Numbered from the stretch's first letter, positions 20,790 through 33,412 are shown. The stretch is 64,000 bases of DNA from Fasciola hepatica (GCA_948099385.1 CANUEZ040000168.1:10450001-10514000); one strand, 5' to 3'. The notes: generated by a model not told the origin, from the sequence alone. Made by a program: numbers and translations.

Positions 20790-22759
20790 GTAAAGAAATT
20801 CGTGGTCTTCAGTTTAGGAAAATATATCATATTGTCGCCATCTTTATAGAAGGTACAAAGGCTAAACTCTTGCTTCCTTTTGTTGCTCTTTCTAGTTCAT
20901 ACTTGTTTATCACCACATCTTTGCTTTGCCATATGGATCCGATTTGAACTTCGTATATACTCACTTGGAAATGGAAATAACTGATTACCGTCGCTTGGAG
21001 GTTAATCCCAGATCCAATTTTGAAAAGAACGATGTTCCATCTAAGGCTCCGGGAGAGTTATATGTTCTTACCCTGTTGAGCTCAAACTGTGCAAATCGCG
21101 AGTTATGGACTGTCATACAATGGAACGAAATACAACAACGAATGGTCCAAGGTAGGTAGTATCCCCTTTCTCACCACTCACTGAGACGACTCAACATGAT
21201 GGATACACGCATCAAAAACAATGACACTGATGTTCCTGACAAAGAGTATACACCTTTTCATATCAGTGAGGCCTGTTCATCTCGTCTATTATACCCAGTA
21301 ATGGTATAGAAAAACCACATGATACTCTTCTCAGCTTTAACAGGAGAAATATGTTCTAAGCTTAGACAAGAATTTTTAACTCTTCTTTCTCTTTGAGAAT
21401 TATTTTTCTACTTGACAGTCATCAATCTTCCTGGAAATAAGTCTTCATTTCTCGGGATTCTGATTTATAAGGCACTTCGATAAAATTATCTCTACGGGCA
21501 CGTATCAATGTAATTTCGTAATCTCGAAAGCGGGGATAACGGGGAATCAATGAAACCAAATCTGCGGAGCTACAGAACTTTCATATGGTAATTCGTGCGA
21601 TATATGAAGGCTAAAGACAATAAATCAAGACTTTGCAAGTCATCATTAGCTGCGATCGTTCCCAGCCTCGCCTCAATAATAGAACGAAATTTAATAACAA
21701 GGAACAAACGAGATGGAGAATATACGAGCACTTCGTAAATGCTAAAGATAATGGAAACACTTACACAAGGAATGAGGATGATGATGAAATTGTCGTTCCC
21801 GTTGAAACCAGGTGAATTCAGCGAACTGTTCCTCATTTGCAATCTTCAACGACGTTTACATTGATATATAAATTGAACAAACATTGAGAACAGCATCACA
21901 AAGAATTATCAAACCGTGCATCCATAGCGTCCTACTTTCTTATGCATTTCGTTTGCTGTCATACCGTCAACAAATAGGTGCGGCTTATCCGGTCAGCACT
22001 GTTTATCGTTAAGTGGTTCGAAAATGATTCACAACCGCGAGAAAAGGCGAAATCAATCAAACTGATAAGCCTAGTTATCCACTTACCAGACGATGCGCTA
22101 AGGGTGACCAAGTATTTTGTTTCATAAACGTGCTATTCCATCGTACAATACCAAGGTGATATCTGTAACACTAGGTTCCGCAAGTGGTTTTTTCTTTTCT
22201 GTTACCAAACTTGTGTCGGGGTATAGAGTGATCGCTGCCACTGATAGGTGAACCAGTTGTCCTAAAGTTCGATAAAGATGAATCCACACCAATCTAATAC
22301 CATAATCTTATAAGATCCTTCTGAGCAATTCGTGGCCACGTGCGAGTACCCAATTGAGAATTAGGTTGATTCATAGTTTTTACAATGCTAGATTACAGAA
22401 TTAGGAACTTTACAATCATAGACGAACACCCTCTTACTTCCTGAACTTGAAGTTACATATTATTCGGTGTACGAATTCCTGGCTTCATGTGGCCCGTTAT
22501 CACCATCAAGTAGGCTGGTATTAAGCATATCACGAGTCAACGTTCTCTTTGAGGTCCCAACCTTCACCACTCAAATCGGCCGAGAAAAACCGAAGGTTAT
22601 AAACTAAAGTGAGTGTTTGTCAGGGAGCACTACAACAACACCAACCTTGCAAACTTCTCCCTTTGACTAGCCATTTTGTCGGATTTGTAAGGTCAACGAT
22701 ATTAATGAAACTAGTCTCCAAAACACTAGCCAGATAATTCTCCCGTTTCCATCCATACA
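20790..22759. other. No recognisable gene
   Basis: AT-rich sequence with only short open frames on either strand and no motif, RNA gene or repeat that I can name. Confidence 0.4.
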
Positions 22760-22767
22760 CCCAAGCA

Positions 22768-23000
22768 GCACGACCGTCACCTGAGCGTCACCCGAACGTC
22801 ACCTGAGTGTCCCCTGGCCGTCCCCTGAGTGTCCTCCGACCGTCACCTGAGTGTCCCCTTTGAAACAAAAAAGGGACACTCAGGTGACGGTCAGGGGACA
22901 CTCAGGTGACGGTCAGGGACACTCAGGTGACGGTCAGGGGACACTCAGGTGACGGTCAGGGACACTCAGATGACGGTCAGGGAACACCCAGGTGACGGCC
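22768..23000. repeat. Subterminal minisatellite palindrome at the left end of the transposon
   Basis: From about 22,773 to 22,860 the motif CGTCACCTGAGTGTCCCC is repeated four to five times in degenerate form. After a short spacer (TTTGAAACAAAAAA) the reverse complement GGGGACACTCAGGTGACGG is repeated six times to about 23,000, with alternating 21- and 22-bp units. The arms can pair as one long hairpin. Confidence 0.9.
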
Positions 23001-23287
23001 TCGGAAGCTTATCGAAACGGACTCCCCTGACACCATGAAATTTGTAACACTAACTACAACACCGAAATACGTACATACTAAATAATATACTGGTAATCTA
23101 CTGAACAGCCGAAGGTCAGCGCAAGCGCATAAGCACGATCATCTTACAGTAAGCTTAACCATAACTCCGCATACAACATTTAGCGGAATCAATCCCCGGG
23201 AGTTCAAATAAAATACAGGTTTCAAAGGTGATCATTATATATTTAGCTATTTGTAAATCTGTGTACACTGGGCTGGTCAGCGAGCAA

Positions 23288-25367
23288 TCAACATCCATCC
23301 ATGGTCCATTTTCGTGAACTTTCCAGTACCTGGAACAAAGAAAAAGAGATACTTGTTGAATCGGTGCAGTAATAAATGTCGTTATAATTGTTAACGTTAG
23401 AAATCGGCTTATGAGAGGGTTCAGCAATACATAATATATAAACGATGACCCAGCCAAAACTGACCTCAACACTGTCGGTTTGGACGGCCACGTCCTGAAA
23501 TGGCGATTCGGTGCTAGTAACCTCAGTCGGTCTGCACCTTTGAATCCAACGTTGGATTTTTTCGTGTATAAAAATTGTTGTAACTCCCGGAAAATTGTGT
23601 CTAGTTACTGCGTCTACGAATGAAGAATAGGATAACACGGAACGGCATACTCACCGACAGTAATTCTACAGACTTTTGTATTGGCAAATGACTGACGACC
23701 GTGGACACCGCGCCAGTTTAATTTATGCAAAAAACAATCGGCGATCAGTGTACGCATTATCTGACGTACACACTCCCCAACTGTGCGCGTTCCCGTTGCA
23801 ATAAGGAAATTCAACTGCTAGTCAGAAAATTATGAACAATATAAATTACCATTTGTTCGTAGAAAGTTTCATCTTCTAATTTTTCATTCAACCTTTTGAA
23901 CTCCCATGCGTTTCGCACAGGAATAGAGCAATGCATGACCTGTACGGATGCACCGGAAACGTGTTCCAACCTGCACAGTTTGGACTTAACGTCCTCCATT
24001 GTTTTTTGCAGTTCCACAACCCGATTGGTTAGATCATTAACCATAGCTGTAATCAATGAACGTAACATCCGAAGTTAGACATACCAACCAAAGTTTTTCC
24101 ATAAGTAACGTGTTCCAAAACTCTATCTGTTGTGTTTTTCACCTTTGTTACTGTTTCCGTTGTCATTGTCATTGCGTAATCTTCCCGTGGTTGAAGGGAA
24201 AATGAGACGGCGATGGTCACAATAGCCGCGTTGTGTGCATCTGTGGCAGCTGTATAACCCAGAATGATGCTTAACCTGCTTAAGCATTGCCTTGGCTGGA
24301 TTATCTGCCACAACACTCCGTAACACAATTCTGCAATGAACACCACTTCCACGAATAATGATGCCATGGGATAATAATGACGCCAATTCCTGTATCAAGT
24401 CTTCCAAATATCGATGCACGTCGGCAGGTTTAGACATTCCACAATATAGACCAACGATAAAAACTCGCGACGTAGGGTACAAGAGGCGACACAATATGGG
24501 CCACAACTGGTGCGATGAGCCACGAAACAAGCTCATACCATCGATGTGCAACTGGATGTAAACGCAGCTGTCCGGTGCGAGAAGTCTACACTCAAGGGCT
24601 CGTTGCAAGGTTTCACTTAGCCCAAAATGTACGTATCTGCCGTCGCCAACATTTTTCTTTTGGATTCTCCTAGGCGTCCCCAACAACGACCTCGGATCCA
24701 ATGGCAAGTCGAGCTTCAACTGTCTCAGAGCTCGTAATAAAATCCGCAAGTTGGCCATTGATGATTTCATTTGTATAGCAGCCTGCCTCACAACATCCTT
24801 GGCCGAAGGAACGGCTGGAAAAATTAGGTTTATTAATTCACATACCTTCTGTGAGGGCAGTTATCATTTTGGCCGGTGTTGTAAATTTCACTTCTCCATC
24901 TATAAATAATGATTCTGTTGCACACACTGCTGATCACCTTAAAGCTTACCTTTCGTGGAGGTAGTCGCAGCCAAAAAAGTTGACTCCCACTCCTCTGGTA
25001 TGTACGTGTTATCCCTCATCGTGTTCTCACAACTACCCACATTTAGAAATCCAGTGTGCATTACCTAACAGCGGTAGAGGTTGTAGCAGCTGTGACTTGT
25101 CGCTGCTCAACTGCTGTCGATGAGGCATTCGATTCTTCAGGACTGTCGATGTCATCAATTAAATTATCGGGCTCGTTGTTCGTTGAAACGGAACATATGC
25201 CTGCTATTTTGTAACGAACTTCATATCAGCTAACTTTTTACACCATCATCGCATATGAGGGACGAGTTGAAATCGCCCCCAATAACCCTGCGAACTGAGA
25301 TCAGCTTCTTGCGCCTCCATATTGTAGTTCTGGAAAAGCCACGCAATTTTGGGTGCATCTTTTTCAT
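23288..25367 (-). CDS. Transposon-encoded tnp2-like/DUF4806-like protein, nine exons, intact frame
   Basis: Predicted exons (minus): 25,367-25,244; 25,200-25,065; 25,032-24,950; 24,899-24,846; 24,814-24,143; 24,046-23,850; 23,814-23,655; 23,613-23,465; 23,329-23,288. All introns are GT-AG (43, 32, 50, 31, 96, 35, 41 and 135 nt). The lengths sum to 1,617 nt, giving 538 residues with no stop and matching phases at every junction. The start ATG opens MKKMHPKLRGFSRTTIWRRK. Exon 5 carries the transposase-like part: LPLDPRSLLGTPRR, IQLHIDGMSLFRGSSHQLWP, VGLYCGMSKPADVHRYLEDL, VADNPAKAML and CHRCTQRGY. Exons 6-7 hold a coiled stretch (NRVVELQKTMEDVKSKL) and a DUF4806-like region (IPVRNAWEFKRLNEKLEDE, LNWRG). 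Usual tnp2 proteins continue well beyond CxRCTxxG; here splicing leads straight to DUF4806. Intron 8 is stop-free and divisible by three, so it could be retained. Function is inferred: transposition, possibly with DUF4806 as a DNA- or partner-binding part. Confidence 0.75.
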
Positions 25368-25799
25368 CTAAGGACGAAGAGACAAGTAAAAATAAATGGG
25401 ATTTACCGTCCGAAGAACGTTATAAACCGACCACACGCAGCGCAATGTCTAGCAGTGAAGTCTCAGAGGCGACATAAACCGGCCACCGCCAAAAACTGGC
25501 CGCCATGATGGGAATGCATTAAAACAAACAAGAAATTAAAATTTATAATACGCTATAACATGGACAGTAAATGCCAAAAAATGTTCTTATTATGGTTTTT
25601 TAACATATAATATTAGGTTCAGAATTCTCAGGCATTCACGATTCTAGAGATTTCTGTATCTGAATCCAATGGGGACCAAGCTACTAAATAATCGGAAATG
25701 TGGCTTAACAGAGACTCTCGTTCGAAATCTTTTGCATTTGCGACGGATTCTCCGGTTTTTACATAGTTTAAAGTTATTTTTGGGGGCATTGCACTGCTT

Positions 25800-25862
25800 T
25801 CCTGCGACCGTCCCCTAGGGGACACTCAGGTGACGGTCGAGTGTCCCCTTGTGCTGCCTGGG
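25800..25862. repeat. Right terminal repeat of the transposon
   Basis: Contains GACCGTCCCCTAGGGGAC, a perfect short palindrome around CCCCTAGGGG, then ACTCAGGTGACGGTCGAGTG and the terminal GTGCTGCCTGGG. It carries the same motif as the left array in inverted orientation, with far fewer copies. Confidence 0.8.
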
Positions 25863-25929
25863 AAATCACTTGGGGTCAGTGATAAATGTGTGGGTTGACC
25901 AGAGGCAACTGGCCTCAAAAGAGAGTTTT

Positions 25930-26710
25930 AGAGAATTCCCTCTACCTCCGTCCGCAAGGTGTTTACAGTCCCATTATCCGGTTTGCAAGGAAAAGTGTTA
26001 TTTTTCTAATGGACCTGATCAACCGTGCCCACACCACACCTCGATGACTAGCTTGCGGGGTTTGAAGTGGCACTAGATACTGTGTATTGCTGTTCGGTTC
26101 CTCAGTTTGTCATGATTTAACCACTGGTTTTAGTGCGGTAATTGGTGTTGAGTCCTCCATGAAATCTGACTAGTTGTCAGAGTATAAATCAGACGACATG
26201 CCTCTTCTCTTCGTCAGCATTTGCGCCGCCAGGAGGAACGAGCTGGTGATCAGTGAGTATGTGACTTCCGGGTGTATGACTCAAGATTTTATGCAAGTCA
26301 AAATACACCTGTATCTTCTTCCATCATCTTCCCTCAGCTAAACCATAAAGGCCCGAAACAGTCAATTCTAGTGTCATTAAACAGCCACCATTTCGGAACC
26401 CCTCTATTCTCAGTTAGCGGAGCAGTGTTTTGTTTTCCCTCGGACTGTCATACATCTTCCACATGGCACACAAAGCCGGATCGTACACTTCACACTCGTC
26501 CCTCCTCTCATCGTCCAAAATCGCTTCCGGATAACATTCAGCATGTGGCTCTCTTTGGCGTGTCTTTCCACTATGTGTACGATTTGTGTGAGTAGGCCAA
26601 TCACGGATTTTCAAGCCTGTAATATTATCAGGTGTTTCTCTTTGAAGCTTACGTGGAATATCATCAGATTATTACCTACCCGTAGAATTCCGTTTATAAG
26701 TTCAAAATTC
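25930..26710 (-). pseudogene. Second BEL/Pao element, integrase fragment
   Basis: Minus-strand reading from about 26,710 gives a degraded HHCC region: LTQIVHIVERHAKESHML, VIRKRFWTMRGGTSVKCTI, LCVPCGRC. The core follows with RIDCFGPLWFS (first Asp present). SSFLLAAQMLTKRRGMSSDL and YSDN, an in-frame stop, then SDF form the second-Asp block. In another frame HRGVVWARLIRSIRKI replaces the family GGVWERLIRS, so the catalytic Glu is Ala. Stops and shifts throughout show it is dead. No matching gag or RT was seen upstream on the minus strand. It differs clearly from the BEL element at 2,580-8,636. Confidence 0.75.
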
Positions 26711-27590
26711 AGGGTTTTCAACTGGCTCTTTCAAAGTAACTATTTTTCATTGCTGTTTTCCAGTTCTCTAAGACAGCACCTCTCGAGCTAGTACATCCAC
26801 GTTACTAGTTTACACAAATGCGTCACACATCCGGAACTTGAGCATGTGCGATAATTAGGAGTTAAATTTGAGTACTTGCGCTACAATCCACCAGACACGC
26901 ATGATGAATACCCTGTGCGTTGATACCAGTTCGATGATCACCAAAATCGATCAAGCCTAACAATAAATCATGTATGCATACCACCGGACTAGTCCACACG
27001 AAGACAGTCATTGTCCAGAGGGGAGACGCAATCGTGTGGCTCATGTTTCTTTGTTTGCCTGATGCCTCTGGTTCCTCTGAAGTATTCGCATTCGTTATCT
27101 ATCCACAACTGTCCGTAGTTGCGTAATGAGAAATCAACCACTTACTTATTCAATAGGTAGCATGTACTCTCAACCACACTTAGATTATTCACAGTGAACG
27201 CAATAGTGCTCCTGCTCAAACAATGCACAATTGAGGATCAGGAGCACCGGATGAATGAGCGTGCACAATCGAACTTGTATTCTGCGCACTTGCAGTGTAC
27301 GGGTACATGCAGATGCAATAAAACAACGTGAATTACTCTAATTAACAATCATCACACACGCCGCAGCTTGATTGAAGTTCCGGATCATTTTAATCACGAC
27401 GTTCTTTGTTCTGTATACGTTCCAGTTTTCTAATCGTCTCTGTTGGACTGGAATTGGCATTGGGATCGTTCTCGTTAGGAAAAGACTCAGAACGATCAGA
27501 ACTAGAATCAAATGGATTACAATCAAAAACGGTATCACTGGAAATTTGGTGTGTATGACCTCGGTGAGTGGAACCATCAATAAGCTATAA
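26711..27590. other. No recognisable gene
   Basis: The stretch between the BEL and Gypsy integrase pieces. An open minus frame (27,338-27,724) begins with residues that may be the degraded end of the neighbouring Gypsy integrase (SDLRPSTG) and then becomes hydrophobic with no motif. Confidence 0.35.
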
Positions 27591-27599
27591 ATTCCGACA

Positions 27600-28329
27600 A
27601 GTCTATTCCCTAGTTGCTTAAATACAATGCCTGTTGATGGTCTCAAATCACTTCTTCTGTGGTGAAGTGTCTCCGGGCACTCGGGCTGGGGAAAATTAGT
27701 CAGTAGTGTAAGGCTCTTCAACAACCTCGCCGGACCACTACCTGTAGTTCATCGGGAAGTTGTCCACGATCCTCTCAAACTCGCTGAATGTTCCCGCATT
27801 TGTGGATTTGATGGCATTCTTCAATGTTTGCAATGCCTTTCGACTGTGGATGACGTAGAGGAGTAAACAAGTGATTTCAACCCATGAGTTTCAACAGATG
27901 TCACCTTCTGAGCAGTGAAATGACTTCCATTATCAGTGACCAACGCACATAATATTCCCTCTGGGCTAAATGCCTTGTGAAGGGGAAATCAGAACTCGGT
28001 GAAGTGGAATAAACCTTTGGCCACTTGGAAAAACTGTCGGTGATAACAACGGCATAGTTCTTATTCAGGAATGGTGTGCAGTAATCCACATGAAAGCGCT
28101 GCCAGGTACCAGGCCTCGGAGTCCGCTTGGATGTTTTGGAATAAATTTTATGCCCACAGTCACCGAAAAGTTTACCAAATTGGGATAAGTCACTGTTCAG
28201 GGGTTGGGTTAACAGACAGTTCGAAGAGTTTTCCTTAGAAGTAGTACGACGAGACAAATAGGCTGCAAGTGGGATGGTTTTAGCGTTACCATTGGAAAAC
28301 CACAGAGGTATGTGAAGTGGTTCATGCAA
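27600..28329 (-). pseudogene. Gypsy integrase fragment (CsRn1/mag-like)
   Basis: The minus frame from 28,329 gives TSKRTPRPGTWQRFHVDYCT and NKNYAVVITDSFSKWPKVYS, the start of a Gypsy integrase core with the first Asp. After a shift near 27,960 it reads LVTDNGSHFTAQKV (second Asp) and STSSTVERHCKH (Glu). A further shift gives ALQTLKNAIKSTNAGTF and FERIVDNFPMNYR. All three catalytic acidic residues are present, but the frame is broken. Gag, RT and RNase H of a similar Gypsy type lie 6 kb away at 34,567-36,826 on the same strand; the two may be one split element or two separate copies. Confidence 0.8.
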
Positions 28330-31300
28330 CTAAATCCTGTAATGGGAAATGGGGAGTAAATGACAAGAAACGAGCACTGAAATGTAGCGAAATACATATA
28401 GGTAAGAGATGGTTCATATGCTCCTAATAGGTGCAAATCATAAGCAGCAATATATTTCATGGAAATGCTAACAGGTTTGATATTTTAGGGGGTTGAAAAC
28501 GCCGAATAACAGAATTAGAAGTAAAGCATTCTACACCACGGATATCCGGTATGAACGAATGTTATAGAAGACGTTCGAGAGCGGCTGGCGAACGTGTCTC
28601 CTATCGGGTATAGCAGCGAATACCAACGATATCCCCTCTATCGGACGAATAGAGAAGACGCAAGTCGGTTTACAGATGTGAGGTGTATTCTATATATCGT
28701 GGCACCGAAACAGTACCGATACGAGAGATACACCGAACGGAAAACGGAACGAAACGCGACGGCTGTGCAGAAAGCGAACCGCGAGCGAACGACCGAAAGT
28801 GAAAGTGATTTGAAACAAGGTCGACGGAAACCTCGGAAAAGTCAGTCCAGTAAAACGTAGGCAACCGGAGAACACTGAGGTCAATGTCAAACGTCAGAAA
28901 AGATCGTAGAGAAAATAGATCCAAAATGGTGTCCAGAAAATAGTCATTTTCTCAAAACGATCGAGGTCACTACAATGTAATGGAATGATCGACAACACCG
29001 TTGTGAGTGATATGGTAAGATAGATTTAAACTGTTAACAGTCAAGGATAAAGAATGTAAATCGAGTGACAAACGAGACTGTGTACTGGAAAATTCAGTTA
29101 CACAAGCCCTACCACTTTGATGAACGGATTGAATACGGCCAACTTTACCGTATTTGTGACAATTACTGTTAGGAAAGCAACAAGACAGAGTTATTTCACT
29201 GGCCTCTAATCTCAGTGGTCTTCGTCACACTTGAATTAATTTAAAATAGGAAGCTGGCTGGGCTTTCCGATCAAATTCCAATAATTTGCTCCATCGGCTT
29301 CTACCCCAGGTTTTATCATATTATTCTGTGCATTTGAACTATATAATTTGAGCATGTTAAAAATTTATAATATAGATTCCAATAGTGGCAACAACAATAT
29401 TACCTTCATTTGGAAACACATGTTGCAGACTTCGTGAATTCCACGATGTACTTATTCCGCTGGTCACTTGATGAACGAACCCACCTTTCCAAAATAGGAT
29501 TCATATGGGAAACCGATAGCTCCATCTCAGAACCGTGGTGTACCAAATATTGTCTTCGGGTAACGCGAAGTACATGACAGGTGGTAGCTCAAAGCAGTGC
29601 ATGGAGGTTATAAAATCTTGGAACAAGGACTGTAAAAGAGCAGCCACTTTATGTCAGCACACAGTTACTCAAAGCGGTATCTCTTGAGTGGCTTGAAAAT
29701 ATTAATGTAATTCATGAAAACAGGAAATTGTATAGATGACGAACTTTGATGTGCTGGTGGTGGATAAATCTCCACTTGAGATTTCTAAAGTTCGCTTATG
29801 CTGCTAGCTCAACTTCTACTACAAGAGCATGACACACCAGAAGTAACCGTATCTATTATGCATCGAGATTAAGTGAACACTTGACAAAATTCGGTATTTA
29901 ACATATTTATTGACTGTTATTTGGTCCACGAACACCCGTGCTCTCGTAAAGTGACCTGCCACAAATGAGGCATTTTTCCGCACTGAGGACCCTGCGTCTC
30001 CAGGTCCTCTTCTACCTAGTCTCTTCAGATATAACAATGTATTCCGATTCCCAGAACCTGAAAATGAATGACCGCCGTTACGTAAAAATCAATACCCAAT
30101 ATCACATGAATTTCACGTAAAATAACACGACAAAACGGCTACCTCAATATCCAAAGACATATATACAGGTATACATTTATATGTATACGTTTAGATGAAA
30201 TTATGTATATGGAGAGCTAACTATGTGCTAGAATTAAAACAATAAGTAAAAACTCGTGTTGATTACCTCGGAGTGGTAAATCATGATCCCCTACAGGAAA
30301 ACCGAACAGCACATCCTATGAACAGAGAATAAAAATACCAGTATGGCTCCACCAGGTCAAGAAGGCTTTCAGTAAAACAAAATATACAGTTTCTGTAAAG
30401 CCTATATAGTTATATATTGTATATATATAGTGATACTTTTATCATTTTACTTCTTCTAAAATTTCACGATTATCTGTATCATATCTCAAGGCACATGGTG
30501 CAACTCTTTTTTATCCCATTGTTAGCCCAACGTTTGCCCAACAGCGTTGGGTGTAGTGCAGCTTGTGTAGAGTGGTCTGTGTAAAAGGGATATTGTACGG
30601 ATTAGTGGATTGTTGTCAAGCCAAGGATACCACTGAATCAAAACGTGGATATGGCACACGAAGTACCGCAGTATTTCTTATATTGAGCAGATGTAAGTGC
30701 AGTGTCGTGGTAAGTCAGTATAACAGAAACCGTAAATGTTACTTGCATAGTCAATCGTGAATTCCAGGTCCACAACACGTTGATTTTAGTTCCGGATGCT
30801 TTAGTCCTTCACAGGCGTGGCTTGTTTTCTTTCTGATCTCCTGGCAGTAGATTCTTCGGGTGCTTCGCGGTACCCAGGTGGCACGTCAGTATTTGGAATA
30901 GGAGCCTTAGTGGTCGAAACAACAATGGAACTGTTCTCAGACTGACTTTGTGTGTTGAACTGTTCGAACTGATCCACTCGAGCACGAATATTAAAATATT
31001 ATCCATGTAGAACGATATGCCGGTTAATCTCAGAACTAGGGAACGATTACTCGGTCTTTCTAAAGGCCAAAACAACTTGATCGCACGTTTAATAATTAAC
31101 TGCTTCCTACTGTTATTCAAGTTTGTTACTGTTTGTGTTTGTTGGTTTTCATTCAGGATAGTTTTGGTGCGTATATTTGTGACTGTATAAATGCTCTTTA
31201 GCATGTGAGCGGACTACAACACACAGGGAGCGGTGAGATAGTCTTGGGGAAGTCAAGGTGAACCCAGTCCTTCGAAGAGTTTCGTGCACCAGAAAGTGTG

Positions 31301-33412
31301 AGTGTGTATGACCAGGAGACCAATTGTGTTCAAAAGTGAATGTGTACAGTGGTCTAAATTTGACTGATGAGACTACTTTGCTTAAGTGAACGAGGTTGTT
31401 GGGGCACACAATGAAGTGCGTTAATTCAGCCTCATCTATGCCCGCCACGTAAAGCTGTGATCGTTATATCATACACGGCGGTGATCATCTTGATCTATGG
31501 TAATTTCACATGATAAGAAAAAATTATCACCTTGTCTTTCGAAAAGTGGGGTTGATGCATCACTATAGAGATTTCATGAGTGTCTGTTTGGGCACGGTGT
31601 AGGATGGGGATTCCGCAATGTCCACCTACGGTTACAGAAAACACAGTGTAGATCTAAATCATTCTCTTCTACTAGCCAGACTGAGGCTATACTCATCATC
31701 TACTTAGGAAACACACGCGATGACAAAACACTATCTTCTCAACTAATAATATGTTTCTCTTCATAGACCTCTCACAACTTTAGCTTAACGGTCCTCCTTC
31801 GTTTATTAGTCACTCTTTAGTAGTGATAACCTCTTTACCAGTACCCTGAAGGCAACTTGTCACCTTTAATACACTGCAAAAACTATTTTGTGTCCAATGG
31901 CAGATTAGACTCACTCCACTGAAAGTCAGTATTTAAGTTTAAGGAGCGCCTGGCAAATTCCATGACGACACTGGAGTAAACTATCAGTCAGAATTGATGG
32001 ACGTTGAGGATCACGTATATTGCCTCAAGTTCCTTTTAGGCACGATGAGAAACGCCGCACTGTGAACCACGTGATAGGTTAACACAATGCGTAAGTGATT
32101 CGAACAGGTAGTTTTAAGATGGCTAATTACGACTAAGTGAGGAAAGAAAAACAGACCGATCAATAAGTTATTGACTGAAGTATCAAGATAGACTCTAAAA
32201 GGAGTATTAAACGTGGGACAGAGACAGAGTGATAAAATGATATCCTGAAGAACTTTTGTCGTTGGAAGTAGTCAAGAGGTTGTGACCACGACCACGTTTT
32301 ACCAGCTAGCGATTGGTAAAGAGGTCAGATAAGCGACCCTAGGTAGACTGCGGACTACTATTTACACCTAATTTACCTAGAACATTTTTTCTCGTTGCAC
32401 ACTTGAATACTTCACTACAGTCCCGACTACAGGCACTGGTGGCTTTAAATATCCCATAGAATGAGGTATAAAATAGTGTACGACACGTTGACACTAAATG
32501 GAGCACTCAACTGACGATAGTCAAGGTGACCGGATCGGTTTTTATCTCAAGAGGTTCGACGCAATTGAAGTCTTTAAGCACACAAGTCTAAAGTAATAAA
32601 TTACACGATATGCCTACCAGGCAGTGAACATGCACTTGCATTATGGATGACACTGTAGCACAACCAAGGGTATTTTCACGAAACAAAAGTTGGTGGTATA
32701 AACATGTTAACGCTGAGGATGAAATGAGAGCAACTTTATTTTGCACGCTTAGCGGAAACCCGTCTAGACCACGCTTCATCTTCCTTAGAATCCCATGTAA
32801 TCAGAAGGAGTATATCCCCTACGAACTCTTCGTTTAGGGTTAGTGTGGAGCCTGGAGCCATTATTCGGCATTATGTACCGGTCAAGTTTGCCAATTTGTT
32901 TTTCTATCATCCAGTTTTAGGTACACTTTTCAGGATGACTATTATTTACTTGGTGGTATTCACCTCATTTTGTCTACTAGCGGCCTTTTGAGTAGTAAGG
33001 TGCGATATTCGATCTCTCTAGGGCATACACATTTTTGTCCACACTGTACCCGGTCGACATGTCTTCGGTAAATGGACGTATACCGAAATCCAAGTATGGT
33101 AGCTATTCGACTACGTTTTCGTGCAGAATTATGTCACTGTGAGGCTTCGAATCATTCCCTCTTAAAAAGCTTACATTAACAGGAGAAACATTAAAACTGG
33201 TTCTCTAACAACGAGATTTGAGCAACTGCGCTGGACTCTTACCAGCGGTTCTGTGACAAGCATTTCGGCATTTCATCAAGAAATTTTCAACGGTTTTGCC
33301 CACTGAACAAAGGGCTTGGGATTGGTAGAATACACAGCACTTTTAATAGTACGAACAAAGTTCAGCATCCAAGTTCTTTCAAATAATCGTCAAAAGACTT
33401 AGCAGGGAAATG
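28330..33412. other. No recognisable gene; one CpG-containing patch and one repeat fragment
   Basis: About 5 kb with no coding motif I can name. Two points stand out. At 28,560-28,870 there is a patch with many CG dinucleotides, a TATA-like TCTATATATCG at about 28,689, and an 88-codon basic open frame on the plus strand. At 30,630-30,700 is a fragment similar to 36,905-36,970. The minus open frames at 30,809-31,448 have no recognised domain. Confidence 0.4.
30630..30700 (-). repeat. Fragment similar to the 5' leader of Gypsy copy 2
   Basis: GATACCACTGAATCAAAACG and the following bases match 36,908-36,970 (GATACCACGGAATCAAAACG) over about 65 bp at roughly 80%. On the minus strand the second site lies just upstream of the Gypsy gag, so this may be the leader of another decayed copy. 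Confidence 0.5.

Larger units (their letters stand above)
22760..25862 (-). mobile_element. DNA transposon, CACTA/EnSpm-like, with intact spliced gene
   Basis: The left end reads CCCAAGCAGCACGACCGTCA and the right end, reversed, reads CCCAGGCAGCACAAGGGGAC, so both termini share an inverted CCCARGCAGCAC. Inside each end lie copies of a roughly 21-bp motif with core GACACTCAGGTGACGGTC in both orientations. Arrays of subterminal repeats near the ends are typical of CACTA elements. Between them is a nine-exon minus-strand gene with a tnp2-like segment. The element is 3,103 bp, short for this superfamily, and the C-terminal part of a standard tnp2 transposase is missing. No clear target-site duplication was found (left flank ACA, right flank AAA with these ends). 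The superfamily call depends on remembered animal relatives; the transposon call itself rests on the matching termini. Confidence 0.75.

Noticed and set aside
22768..23000. CRISPR-like array of short repeats
   Set aside because: Units are contiguous with no unique spacers, half are inverted, and the context is a eukaryotic transposon end.
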